Positions 35,896 to 43,820 of a DNA stretch of 64,000 bases are shown here, piece by piece; positions within the stretch are counted from its first letter, which is position 1, and every line of letters starts with the position of its first letter. Both the position numbers and the translations under genes were made by a program. Under the pieces are notes generated by a model. It ran no database searches, was not told the origin of the DNA, and worked only from the letters and a program-made list of their open reading frames with translations. Source of the DNA: Gammaproteobacteria bacterium (GTDB lineage: Bacteria > Pseudomonadota > Gammaproteobacteria > JABCZS01); contig JAJFKJ010000030.1 of the NCBI GenBank assembly GCA_021773275.1, positions 62,001-126,000 of the forward strand, read 5' to 3'.

Positions 35896-36438
35896 ATGGG
35901 ATTTTTCAGCAAAAAAAAGAAGAAACAAGTGGAGTCGAAAAAAGATCAATCAACCATAAGCGCCTCGTTACTAGCGCGTATTAGGCAAAACGATGCGACA
36001 TTAACAAGCCTTCAGTTAAGCTCTAAATATTTAAACGATGCCGCGATCCAGCTGCTATGTGAAGCGCTTACAAGCAATACCACCTTGAGCAGGCTTGACC
36101 TTCAGCACAATAAAATCGGCGATGCGGGCGCGTGCGCCTTGGCAAGAAACACCACCTTGAGCAGGCTTTTCCTTTGCGGGAATAACATCAGTGATGCAGG
36201 TGTGAGCGCCTTGGCAAGCAATACCACCTTGAGCTGGCTTTTCCTTGGCGGCAATAACATCGGGGACGTGGGCGCGTGCGCCTTGGCAAAGAGTACCACC
36301 TTGAGCACGCTTGACCTTAATTACAATAAAATCGGCGATGCGGGCGCGTGCGCCTTGGCAAGCAATACTGAAGTGGTCGAGCAAGATATGCAAAAAGCAC
36401 TGGCCATGACAAGCTTTGTGAATAACACAAGCACATAA
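35896..36438 (+). CDS. Leucine-rich-repeat protein with near-identical 24-aa repeats
   Basis: 180 residues. After a basic start ('SKKKKKQVESKKD') comes a degenerate repeat, then four 24-residue repeats of the type NTTLSRLDLQHNKIGDAGAC (about residues 58-155), a ribonuclease-inhibitor-like LRR. At DNA level the repeats are 72 bp and nearly identical, so copy number may change. LRR proteins of this kind in host-associated bacteria are often secreted effectors; no signal is visible. The final 24 codons plus downstream DNA recur at 38530-38672. Confidence 0.8.
   Translation: MGFFSKKKKKQVESKKDQSTISASLLARIRQNDATLTSLQLSSKYLNDAAIQLLCEALTSNTTLSRLDLQHNKIGDAGACALARNTTLSRLFLCGNNISDAGVSALASNTTLSWLFLGGNNIGDVGACALAKSTTLSTLDLNYNKIGDAGACALASNTEVVEQDMQKALAMTSFVNNTST
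36067..36368 (+). repeat. 72-bp tandem repeats encoding LRR units
   Basis: About four tandem copies of a 72-bp unit starting with 'aataccaccttgagc' within the LRR gene. Copies differ at a few positions per unit. Expect slippage and strain-to-strain variation. Confidence 0.75.
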
Positions 36439-36511
36439 GCAGCCAGGTATTATAAAATGCTTACCCCCATAAAATATACATATTTGACTGATCAAGGTGA
36501 TTAGGCAATGA
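36369..36511 (+). repeat. 143-bp direct repeat, copy 1
   Basis: Covers the last codons of the LRR gene and about 70 bp beyond. The second copy, roughly 90% identical by eye, is at 38530-38672, where the rest of the LRR gene is missing. The repeats bracket the 584-residue unknown gene. Confidence 0.8.
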
Positions 36512-36636
36512 TCTCATTATGGCAGCGACCTTGCGAAAGAGCATCCCTCAAATCGGTGAGTAAAACCTTTTTTTGCTGTGGGTTGACGATAAGGTATTTT
36601 TGATTTTTCTAGTTTAGATTATAGGGAGATGATGGC

Positions 36637-38391
36637 ATGGGAAGCTGGACGGGGTTACCTGAAATTTCGAAAGCAATTAATGATTTGCGAGATGATATGA
36701 AGCGCGCGGGTATAGTTGATGAATATGCCACTAAGATCCACGATTTATTTACAGAACACAACTTTTCATTTAATGAATTTCTGGAGCTGGCAAAAGAGTT
36801 AGCTAATCCCGCTAAAGTATTTTTTTATGGTGCTACGGGTGCCCTTATTGGGATAGCAATTTTGGAGGCATTTAAACTGAAAGCAGCCCATTCTAGCAAT
36901 AAAACTTTAGAGAATCTATTAAAGATTAATTTAGAAACTATGCTGATGAGCAGAATGTCATTGCGATTACAGGCAGGACAGCTATTAATCACCCCAACCC
37001 CTACACTTAATGACATTGAGTATAACAAGCTTACGGAAGAGCAACAGGAAGACCGAAAGCTCTTGAAGAAAGTCATAGCAGAGGCTAGGTTGATCATTCA
37101 AAATACAGAGCCAACAGACATCAAAATGCTAATATTGCTAAACAGCATATCAAATTTAACGCAAGCCATTCTAGAAAACTACTATATAGAAAGCCATTCG
37201 ACAGATGATATGCAAAGACGTCTGGACTGCCTGACATTATTGCGTGACTATGAGGATGTAAATAACGCAATCTATCATCAAAAACCAACGGACGTTCCTC
37301 TAAATGAATTCGATATGAACATTAATGTGATGAGGAACCTACATGGGGAGGTCGAGGTTAATGCGCTTGTGAAAGAGTTAACTGAAGAAATGAAGACCAA
37401 AGGAATGAGGCTCGAAGATGATGCTTGTTATTATCACCCAAACCCCGCTTGGTTTTTAAACACTCTATTGGTGGCCATGATTAATAGTTGGGTTTTTGAG
37501 GGCAATGCTTTAACACACATTGATGATAAGCTGCGTGATAGCGCAGCTTTATTAGCTGGTGTTTTTAATGCTGAACACAACAGATTTCCCAAAAATATGC
37601 CGATGCAACACAGAAAATTGATTATCGTTCGGGCATATTTAGAGTACGCTCAATATAGCTTTACCCAATTTAGCTTTAATACTAGGCACATGATCCGCAC
37701 AACTCGCTATGGATTCGTTGATACCTACGAGGGTGTGAAAAGCGTGGTAACAGCGCCGATTACAACCGTTGGCAATATGGCATATGCGCTTACTTTTGGA
37801 TTGCCTACAACAGTGCGGGTGGTCTTTACCCAAGGCTACCACCAACCCATGAGACTGGCAACGAGCACTGCAATCAATATGGCTATTGGGGCTGCTGTTG
37901 GCGCAGGGGCTTCTAGCACACCAAAGCCAGGGTCAGGAGGAGCTGGCGGGGGCTCAGGACTACCCGGAAATACTAATTTCAACGTGAGGCAAGGTGGTTT
38001 TCAGCAGGGGAGCCCAAACATGATGGTCGGCAATCCTCGCATTCCTCACAATCCCCGGATTCCGAGCTCGCCTGTTTTCACAACGACAACCCCCAGTGCC
38101 GCAGCAGCAAGGACATCCGTAGCAGCGGGTACTGCAAAAGGCGCTGTTACTGCAACGCCTTTGCTCAGAAATTACCAGCATGGACTAAATTCCGAGCCAG
38201 CACAGCGCGATGACGTAGTGGAGCGACTAGACCCAGATTTTATCAGTGTGGGCAATGCATCATTGTACGACAATTTGGATTCCATTTATTCGAAAATGAT
38301 TCAATCGAATAATCCACAAGAGTGGTTTGATATTCTGCTAGATGGCATTGATTACAAGGAAGATACTAAGCTGCAACGCAAGTACAATTAG
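36637..38391 (+). CDS. Unknown 584-aa protein, effector-like
   Basis: ATG at 36637 after 'agggagatg'. One likely membrane helix near residues 63-82 ('KVFFYGATGALIGIAILEAF'), a long helical middle, and near 410-445 a Gly/Ala/Ser-rich low-complexity part ('GAGASSTPKPGSGGAGGGSG'), then a Pro/Thr/Ala-rich linker. No family recognised. It lies between the two 143-bp repeats, so it appears to have replaced or been inserted into a tandem LRR locus. Size, membrane helix and disordered linker suggest a secreted effector, which is inference. Confidence 0.65.
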   Translation: MGSWTGLPEISKAINDLRDDMKRAGIVDEYATKIHDLFTEHNFSFNEFLELAKELANPAKVFFYGATGALIGIAILEAFKLKAAHSSNKTLENLLKINLETMLMSRMSLRLQAGQLLITPTPTLNDIEYNKLTEEQQEDRKLLKKVIAEARLIIQNTEPTDIKMLILLNSISNLTQAILENYYIESHSTDDMQRRLDCLTLLRDYEDVNNAIYHQKPTDVPLNEFDMNINVMRNLHGEVEVNALVKELTEEMKTKGMRLEDDACYYHPNPAWFLNTLLVAMINSWVFEGNALTHIDDKLRDSAALLAGVFNAEHNRFPKNMPMQHRKLIIVRAYLEYAQYSFTQFSFNTRHMIRTTRYGFVDTYEGVKSVVTAPITTVGNMAYALTFGLPTTVRVVFTQGYHQPMRLATSTAINMAIGAAVGAGASSTPKPGSGGAGGGSGLPGNTNFNVRQGGFQQGSPNMMVGNPRIPHNPRIPSSPVFTTTTPSAAAARTSVAAGTAKGAVTATPLLRNYQHGLNSEPAQRDDVVERLDPDFISVGNASLYDNLDSIYSKMIQSNNPQEWFDILLDGIDYKEDTKLQRKYN

Positions 38392-38527
38392 CATGCATGA
38401 GTACCAAAGGAAGCTACTCAAACAGAGCTTGCCTAGAGCTTGAGAGGTAATGTTTTTTGCAAAGCATGGTATATGAGCAGCATTCAAAAATCACCCGAGG
38501 TAGCTAGGGCTAAGCTGCATCAATGTA

Positions 38528-38599
38528 ACTGAAGTGGTCGAGCAAGATATGCAAAAAGCACTGGCCATGGCAAGCTTTGTGAATAACACAAACACATAG
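38528..38599 (+). pseudogene. C-terminal remnant of a second LRR gene
   Basis: Reads T-E-V-V-E-Q-D-M-Q-K-A-L-A-M-A-S-F-V-N-N-T then TAG at 38597, matching the last residues of the LRR protein with two changes. The LRR-coding part is gone and no start is present. It shows that the LRR gene was once duplicated here. Confidence 0.75.
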
Positions 38600-38672
38600 G
38601 CAGCCAGACATTATAAAATGCTTACCCCCCATAAAAAATAAATATTTGACTGATCAAGCTAATTGATCAATG
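38530..38672 (+). repeat. 143-bp direct repeat, copy 2
   Basis: Second copy of the sequence at 36369-36511, diverging by scattered substitutions and small indels. Confidence 0.8.
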
Positions 38673-38707
38673 ATTCCACACTTCTTAATCATCGCAAGGA
38701 GGTAAGT

Positions 38708-38905
38708 ATGGTGGAGAGCACGAATGAAAAGCTTTTGGCAAAGCTAACAGAACAGTACGAAGAAGCTGCAAAGAACCCAAATGTTAGAAAGATACAGGTT
38801 CGCAATTTATACTTTGAGCTAAATATTCTGCGCACGGAACTAGCGAAAATGAATGAAGAAGAACTCAAGCAAGTAGATAAAATGTATAATGAGGTAGCGT
38901 CTTAG
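38708..38905 (+). CDS. Small unknown protein (65 aa)
   Basis: ATG at 38708 chosen for the near-perfect 'aaggaggtaagt' just upstream; an earlier in-frame ATG at 38663 lacks a site. The product is charged and helical ('NEKLLAKLTEQYEEAAKNP', 'RTELAKMNEEELKQVD'), coiled-coil-like. Unknown role. Confidence 0.6.
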   Translation: MVESTNEKLLAKLTEQYEEAAKNPNVRKIQVRNLYFELNILRTELAKMNEEELKQVDKMYNEVAS

Positions 38906-38970
38906 AGCATGCTTACCTCATATTTAGCTCATAGAGCAGGCGCAGCTTGAAATCTGATGGGATAGATAAT

Positions 38971-39483
38971 TTATGGTTTAAAACCATCTATGGCCCAGCG
39001 AACGATTACCGTAACAAGCCAAAACGCCATATACACCACAAAAATGGCTAACAGAGGATATAGAAACAAATTAAAAAATAAAGAAAGATCACGGTCATGC
39101 TTTACTGGCTGCACATATTCTTTTATACAACTTTCAAATTCAGGTGTGTCTGATATCACAAAAAATTCCTGGTAGGGTTCTTCCCACTGTATGATTTTTG
39201 GCGAGCCTTCAAAGGTGCCATCGTTTGCAAAAAATACGTAGCCCTCTTTTTCTAAGCACCATACAGCTGCCCACCCAGAGGCAATTTCAGCGTTATCAAT
39301 AAAAACCACCGCCCCATTGGCTACAAATGGCTGTACCGCTTCAATGATTACGCCTGTTCGAACAACATCTATATACCAGTCATCAGCTTTTTTAAATTGC
39401 TGCCAACCATATATAAAGCTTGCTAAATAAACTGCTGTAGCCAGTATGGTATAGATGCGAAATAAGCCTTTACTCAGTTTCAT
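38971..39483 (-). CDS. Unknown membrane protein (170 aa)
   Basis: N-terminal membrane helix (about 8-27), a polar central domain of about 100 residues predicted outside the cytoplasm, and a C-terminal hydrophobic segment (about 132-160, 'FFNLFLYPLLAIFVVYMAF'). No family recognised. It is convergent with the 65-residue gene and lies behind another membrane protein on the same strand, possibly as a pair. Confidence 0.6.
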   Translation of the reverse strand: MKLSKGLFRIYTILATAVYLASFIYGWQQFKKADDWYIDVVRTGVIIEAVQPFVANGAVVFIDNAEIASGWAAVWCLEKEGYVFFANDGTFEGSPKIIQWEEPYQEFFVISDTPEFESCIKEYVQPVKHDRDLSLFFNLFLYPLLAIFVVYMAFWLVTVIVRWAIDGFKP

Positions 39484-39557
39484 AATTTTCCTGTATGTTA
39501 AGGTCGTAGCTGTAAGTATAGTCAGTAAAACACTGGCAATATGATGCAGGAATTACT

Positions 39558-40229
39558 TCACTCAGGGCGGGGCGTTGCCCGCCTTTTGGGTTTTTCAAGT
39601 TCATCTACATTTCTAGTTAGACATTTCGGTGTGTCACTTTTTTTAGGTGACAGCGCTAAATAAATGAATAAGGGGGTTCCTGTTTTTTTTGCAGATGCAG
39701 GACTAGATAAATCAATAGCATCGTTACAACCTAATACATCATCGCTTGGTGTGGATCCATTATCCGGGGATGTATCATCGGAGCTCAATTCGAGGTCAAC
39801 AAGCACGCTATCTTCATTTTCCTTAAAAGCTGCTTCACCAATATGCCTGCCTGTTCTGTATAAGAACGCCCCGCCGTGATAAATTACCAAAACACCGGCC
39901 GTTGTCACTATGACAATACCAGTAAGTGCCACGCCTGCAGTGACATCAAGCTTATTTAATACTTTGCTACCAATTTTTTGAGCACGTCCTGCGGCATAAC
40001 AAATTAATCCCCAGGCAGCTAAAAGAAATTCTTTAGGTTTCGAATAGGCATAATGCAAACCATCTACAAATTTTTGGGCAAGATAATTGTCTACAATTTC
40101 ATCTGTAAGGTCATGAGTATTCGAGACAATGCGTGATGCTGCTTCTCTACCAGCAGCTTGCATACCTTCAATGGGGCCTGCATGTACGGTAGATTGAGTA
40201 TGTGAGTGCTTGCTTAAAGGATCTGGCAT
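39558..40229 (-). CDS. Unknown protein with one or two membrane segments (223 aa)
   Basis: Start ATG at 40229 follows 'aggagatacgc'; an upstream in-frame start at 40250 would cover this ribosome site. A hydrophobic segment lies near residues 98-122 ('TAGVALTGIVIVTTAGVLVI'). The C-terminal third is Ser/Asp/Pro-rich and looks disordered, ending in 'KPKRRATPRPE'. No known family; the design (membrane helix plus disordered tail) is common in effectors of intracellular bacteria, which is only a hint. Confidence 0.6.
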   Translation of the reverse strand: MPDPLSKHSHTQSTVHAGPIEGMQAAGREAASRIVSNTHDLTDEIVDNYLAQKFVDGLHYAYSKPKEFLLAAWGLICYAAGRAQKIGSKVLNKLDVTAGVALTGIVIVTTAGVLVIYHGGAFLYRTGRHIGEAAFKENEDSVLVDLELSSDDTSPDNGSTPSDDVLGCNDAIDLSSPASAKKTGTPLFIYLALSPKKSDTPKCLTRNVDELEKPKRRATPRPE

Positions 40230-40381
40230 GCGTATCTCCTTATCAATCAATGCTTGATGAAAAGTATGGGGGACATAACAAGTAAATGCAAATAAAAATC
40301 ATTATCATCTGCTCACAAGAACATTAATGAAATCAAATTCGCTTCTTTACCCCGCCTGACTAGCTGTGTAATATATCGGCT

Positions 40382-41854
40382 ATGGGATTATTTCGTGAAG
40401 CATTTCGTTGGTGGGCAGGCATAGCAATAATTGCAACTGGGATTGGCTCAGCGCGTGCAAGCAATCCGTTTGCTGGAAACAACCCTAATCCTGCTATTGG
40501 TTTCTGTGAGCCTATGGTGCCTTTTGCCACCGTTGAGCCTGTATTGCCCGACGCCATATCACCTCCGGTTTTCATGAGCGCAGAAGATGAGCTTGACCCG
40601 CTACCTAATCTTGATGGCCGATTAGGTGGCGTGAAAGATGTGTGTGAACCAGCGCAAAAAGCATTAAGCATGTTCGCAACGGAGCATTCTCTCTACCGTC
40701 AAATGTTTTCAATTGTAATGGCTGATCCGAGCTTCCGCTTTGTGCTGGGCAACCGTGAAGGGGCGAGAAATTTCTTCTACCCCTGCGCCAACCAAATTGT
40801 ATTGTCAGCTAAAAACCTGCAACTTATACGTCAACATCCTGAATCTGAAATTGCAGAGATACGCCACGAAATTTTACATGCATTTCTTCATGCCTATGGC
40901 ACAAAACTAAAAAAACTTGACCTGGTTAACTCAGGCAGTGAATTAAGCTTATTGTTTACTGACGAGCAGCAAGTTGCTGCTAAAAAAGAAGTGCATAATT
41001 TGCGCAAGAAGCTGCGGGCCTCAGCCAGCAATGGCAAGAAGAAATCAGCGCTAAGGGATGGCCTAGAGGCCGCGCCACACGGGCATTACATACAACCGAT
41101 GGCTCTTGAGTATAAAGGCGATTACTATGACTTTATAATGAAAAAGAGAAAATCGCTCAACAAAAAGAGCACCTGCATGCTATCGGACATATTGCACCAA
41201 CCAGAAAAAGATCATGCCGTTACAGTTATAAGCGAGGAAGACAGGCCAGGAGAAACTTATATATTGCGCTATGTATATAATGACACCGTTGTACATGTGG
41301 CAGAGCATTTTGAAGATAAACTAAATTCTATAGAAAGCGGTGAAGTATACAGAGATTATGAAATTTTGGATGAATATGTTATGGCTATAGTGGAGCTCTT
41401 CCCCGCCGATGTTATTAAGACTCATGCTCCGACGATATACCAGCAATTAGCCAAAATGGTTGAGGAAATGAGCAGCTTTACGAAGAGTGCCCAAAATACT
41501 AAGGCTACAAGCAGGTCAGTACGTTTTTCAGAGCAGAGCTTTACTGTCAATTATTTAAAAGAGATTTGTGAATTACAGATACGTGAAAGTCGAGTAAAAA
41601 ATGAAAAAATGGAGCGGAACGATGCATTAGTGAATATCCAAGTAGGGCTGCAGACGATTGCTGGGTTTTATAATGCGCCAGATGCTATTCTTGCAGATAA
41701 TGAATACTATCGAGCTGCGAGGAGTTTTATCAAAACTATTTTGGATGATTCGAGGTGGCCGGAGGCTCATGAGTCAGCCAGGAAATTGCTAGATGGCATC
41801 GCTTTTATTCGAAAAGAATTCCAAAGAGCAAAAAGAGTTAATAACCATGTTTAG
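40382..41854 (+). CDS. Secreted protein with HEXXH motif, putative metallopeptidase
   Basis: 490 residues. N-terminal hydrophobic stretch 'WWAGIAIIATGIGSARA' followed by small residues reads as a signal peptide. Near residue 162 the protein has 'IRHEILHAFLHAYGTK', i.e. HEXXH with another His four residues on, consistent with a zinc peptidase site. The rest is not recognised; the C-terminal half is helical. It is coupled to a GNAT gene by an eight-base overlap. A zinc-dependent hydrolase role is inferred from the motif only; such short motifs can occur by chance. Confidence 0.6.
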   Translation: MGLFREAFRWWAGIAIIATGIGSARASNPFAGNNPNPAIGFCEPMVPFATVEPVLPDAISPPVFMSAEDELDPLPNLDGRLGGVKDVCEPAQKALSMFATEHSLYRQMFSIVMADPSFRFVLGNREGARNFFYPCANQIVLSAKNLQLIRQHPESEIAEIRHEILHAFLHAYGTKLKKLDLVNSGSELSLLFTDEQQVAAKKEVHNLRKKLRASASNGKKKSALRDGLEAAPHGHYIQPMALEYKGDYYDFIMKKRKSLNKKSTCMLSDILHQPEKDHAVTVISEEDRPGETYILRYVYNDTVVHVAEHFEDKLNSIESGEVYRDYEILDEYVMAIVELFPADVIKTHAPTIYQQLAKMVEEMSSFTKSAQNTKATSRSVRFSEQSFTVNYLKEICELQIRESRVKNEKMERNDALVNIQVGLQTIAGFYNAPDAILADNEYYRAARSFIKTILDDSRWPEAHESARKLLDGIAFIRKEFQRAKRVNNHV

Positions 41855-42335
41855 CATCAGGAGAACAGATTTAGAAGATTCACAAGCAGTGTGCCGTATT
41901 GTTCGTAAGTCAATCATCGAGACATGCGTGAAAGACCATAAACAAGATGAGGTCGTTCAGGAAGAATGGTTAAAAAACAAAACACCGGATAATTTCAAAA
42001 ATTGGATATCTGCAAAAGATAACCTGAGTCTTGTTGCGGTAGATGACACAGATAAACCCATTGGATTTATTTTGGCAAAGCTTGCCATGCCCAAGGCTGA
42101 GTTGTTGTTGAACTACATTGCGTCAAACCATACTGGACGCGGTGTGGGTTATGGATTATATAACGAGCTAGAGCAGGCGCTTATGCGTCGAGGTATTGAT
42201 GAGATCATTACGCATAGCACGCAGACCGCAAGAGAATTTTACTCACGTATGGGCTTTTCGCTTATAGGGTGGGCCGCCGACCCCTCGGGCTGGCAGGCCG
42301 AGATTCCGATGAAAAAGGGCTTGACTTACAAGTAA
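41847..42335 (+). CDS. GNAT-family N-acetyltransferase
   Basis: 162 residues from the ATG at 41847, which overlaps the preceding stop; an earlier start at 41793 lies deeper in that gene. GNAT features: 'SIRRTDLEDSQAVCRIVRKS' at the N-terminus, acetyl-CoA loop 'TGRGVGYGLYNELEQAL' near 95-110, and 'AREFYSRMGFSLIGW' at the end. It transfers an acetyl group to an amine; substrate unknown. Overlap with the HEXXH protein suggests common expression. Confidence 0.85.
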   Translation: MFSIRRTDLEDSQAVCRIVRKSIIETCVKDHKQDEVVQEEWLKNKTPDNFKNWISAKDNLSLVAVDDTDKPIGFILAKLAMPKAELLLNYIASNHTGRGVGYGLYNELEQALMRRGIDEIITHSTQTAREFYSRMGFSLIGWAADPSGWQAEIPMKKGLTYK

Positions 42336-42387
42336 AGCTCACCAAATGCTGTAAAACTTCGTTTGTGCAAAATATTTGAAGGGACAT

Positions 42388-43548
42388 TTATGGGGTTCCC
42401 GGGCCATCAGAAATTCTTGAAGAAGAGTCATTGCTATCACCGCTGTCAGATCCCAAGTCCAGCTCATCACAAGAGGGTTTGTTAGTTGTGCTATGGTTAG
42501 CTCCAGCCAGAGGCCCGTAATGAGCAATACACGGGATTGCTGTTGTAGTGGGCGCGCGCGCTGTTTTAAAGGCCATTAAATAGCAAAGAGTCGACAGCAT
42601 TTGAATTTGCTTTTGTTGTGCGGTAATTTGGCTGCGAAGCATCGCTAACTCTGTTTCCCCATCGGTGGCGGCAAGCTTTCGTTCTACATAGTTCTCCCAG
42701 TGTTGCGGGGTTACCCGCACCCAATCGATGGAAATCCGCCTAGCGTTTACTAAATACTCAAAAGACAACAAAGGAACATTGTAGTAGGCTATGGTTTTTA
42801 CACCTTGCTCATGTGCAAGTAGAAAATAAGGCAACTCCCGTAGCAAGTAGGGGAGAAAGCCGCCGGCCTTTAAATCTGTTCGGCCCTCAGATGCTTTTCG
42901 GTATCTGTAGTTTTCCGCATCTGCATTGACCGCGGATCTAAACTCCTCACTGCCGTTAAAAAGGGTTGAAATTTCTTGCCGGAACTTTTTAAATAGGGCT
43001 TTATTTTTAGAGTCATTTTCTTGTGTGCTTATTTCTCGTGGATCGTTTTCGATCTCATCAAAGCGATCCCATGTGAGAATATCAAAATGCAGAGAGTCGT
43101 TTTTAGCAATCAAGCCCTCTTTTTTTAGTTCGTCTTCAGCTGCGCTTCTACAGGCCTCGTATTGTGCAAGCCACTTTCTACTGTAGTGAGCGGCTTTATT
43201 GATGGCCTGCTCTTGGGGCAATTGTTCAAAATTTTTGAAATTTTCAAAAGCCAGTATATCAGGTATCACAATCGTCCCGGATTTCCCCTCGTTATGCGTA
43301 AGCTTGAAGAACCTAATAAGTGTGCCAACAAGTTTCTCTCCAACTTGTTTATGGCTATTTGCTGAGCTTACAGGTACATTGCATGAGTTTAAGCAGCGGT
43401 AGTCAGAGTCAACATGGGAGACACTGATAAAGAGAATGGTGCTCTCTGCGCTAAAAGAGAGGCGCGCAGCAGTTGACTTGGTATCACTCTTGAGGACCAG
43501 TATTTTTTTAAATTGTGCTGTTGGATTGCCGCCACCAGTCATGCCCAT
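42388..43548 (-). CDS. Candidate tRNA-dependent cyclodipeptide synthase (CDPS)
   Basis: 386 residues. Residues 41-50 'ISVSHVDSDY' align with the CDPS nucleophile loop (S-P-x-N-S-[YF]-[FY]): Ser44 would be the aminoacyl acceptor, with Asp47 at the position that separates the NYQ and XYP subfamilies. Residues 93-97 'IVIPD' match the family's internal strand. 'YLLRELPYFL' at 234-243 keeps the Tyr and Glu four apart (Tyr178/Glu182 in AlbC), followed by 'AYYNVP' at 254-259. CDPS enzymes use two aminoacyl-tRNAs to make a cyclic dipeptide. This copy is longer than AlbC (239), with an insert and a coiled-coil/Ser-Asp-rich tail. No clear tailoring enzyme adjoins; a GNAT gene is convergent. Confidence 0.55.
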   Translation of the reverse strand: MGMTGGGNPTAQFKKILVLKSDTKSTAARLSFSAESTILFISVSHVDSDYRCLNSCNVPVSSANSHKQVGEKLVGTLIRFFKLTHNEGKSGTIVIPDILAFENFKNFEQLPQEQAINKAAHYSRKWLAQYEACRSAAEDELKKEGLIAKNDSLHFDILTWDRFDEIENDPREISTQENDSKNKALFKKFRQEISTLFNGSEEFRSAVNADAENYRYRKASEGRTDLKAGGFLPYLLRELPYFLLAHEQGVKTIAYYNVPLLSFEYLVNARRISIDWVRVTPQHWENYVERKLAATDGETELAMLRSQITAQQKQIQMLSTLCYLMAFKTARAPTTTAIPCIAHYGPLAGANHSTTNKPSCDELDLGSDSGDSNDSSSRISDGPGTP

Positions 43549-43820
43549 GCTCCTTAAAAACCCAAAACAGAGTAAGCTGTCTGGCAGATTCTAACATATT
43601 TTGCATGGCCAATCAATACCTAACCCCTTATTTTTTATGCGATTAATTAATAAAATATAGGGCATAAGTAAAAGCTCTAGGATTATCAATTGCTTGCCTA
43701 GATGCAGTATTTTGTGTTTGCTAGGCTGATTGCAGGTATGTGTGCGGAGGGCCGCATCAACCATAATTGTAAATTGGGCGCTCTGTCGTATACTTAACAA
43801 AAACAATGGGTAATTAAGCC
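43549..43820. other. 272-bp divergent promoter region
   Basis: Lies between the CDPS-like gene (minus) and the histidine kinase gene (plus). It contains the kinase promoter given separately; AT-rich sequence at 43590-43700 may hold the CDPS promoter. No gene is credible here. Confidence 0.5.
43767..43794 (+). promoter_or_regulatory. Predicted promoter of histidine kinase
   Basis: TTGTAA (43767-43772), 16-bp spacer, TATACT (43789-43794). The expected start near 43801 is about 20 bases before the GTG start codon. Confidence 0.5.

Larger units (their letters stand above)
38392..38707. other. 316-bp gap with repeat copy and LRR remnant
   Basis: Contains the second 143-bp repeat (38530-38672), including the LRR gene tail remnant, and an inverted repeat TGATCAA-GCTAA-TTGATCA (38651-38669) shortly before the next gene. 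38392-38529 shows nothing recognisable. Confidence 0.6.

Noticed and set aside
36067-36368. Regular repeats considered as CRISPR
   Set aside because: Units of 72 bp are contiguous and coding (LRR); there are no unique spacers and no cas genes.
36055-36495. 146-codon antisense ORF across the LRR repeats
   Set aside because: Repetitive shadow of the LRR gene in the opposite strand.
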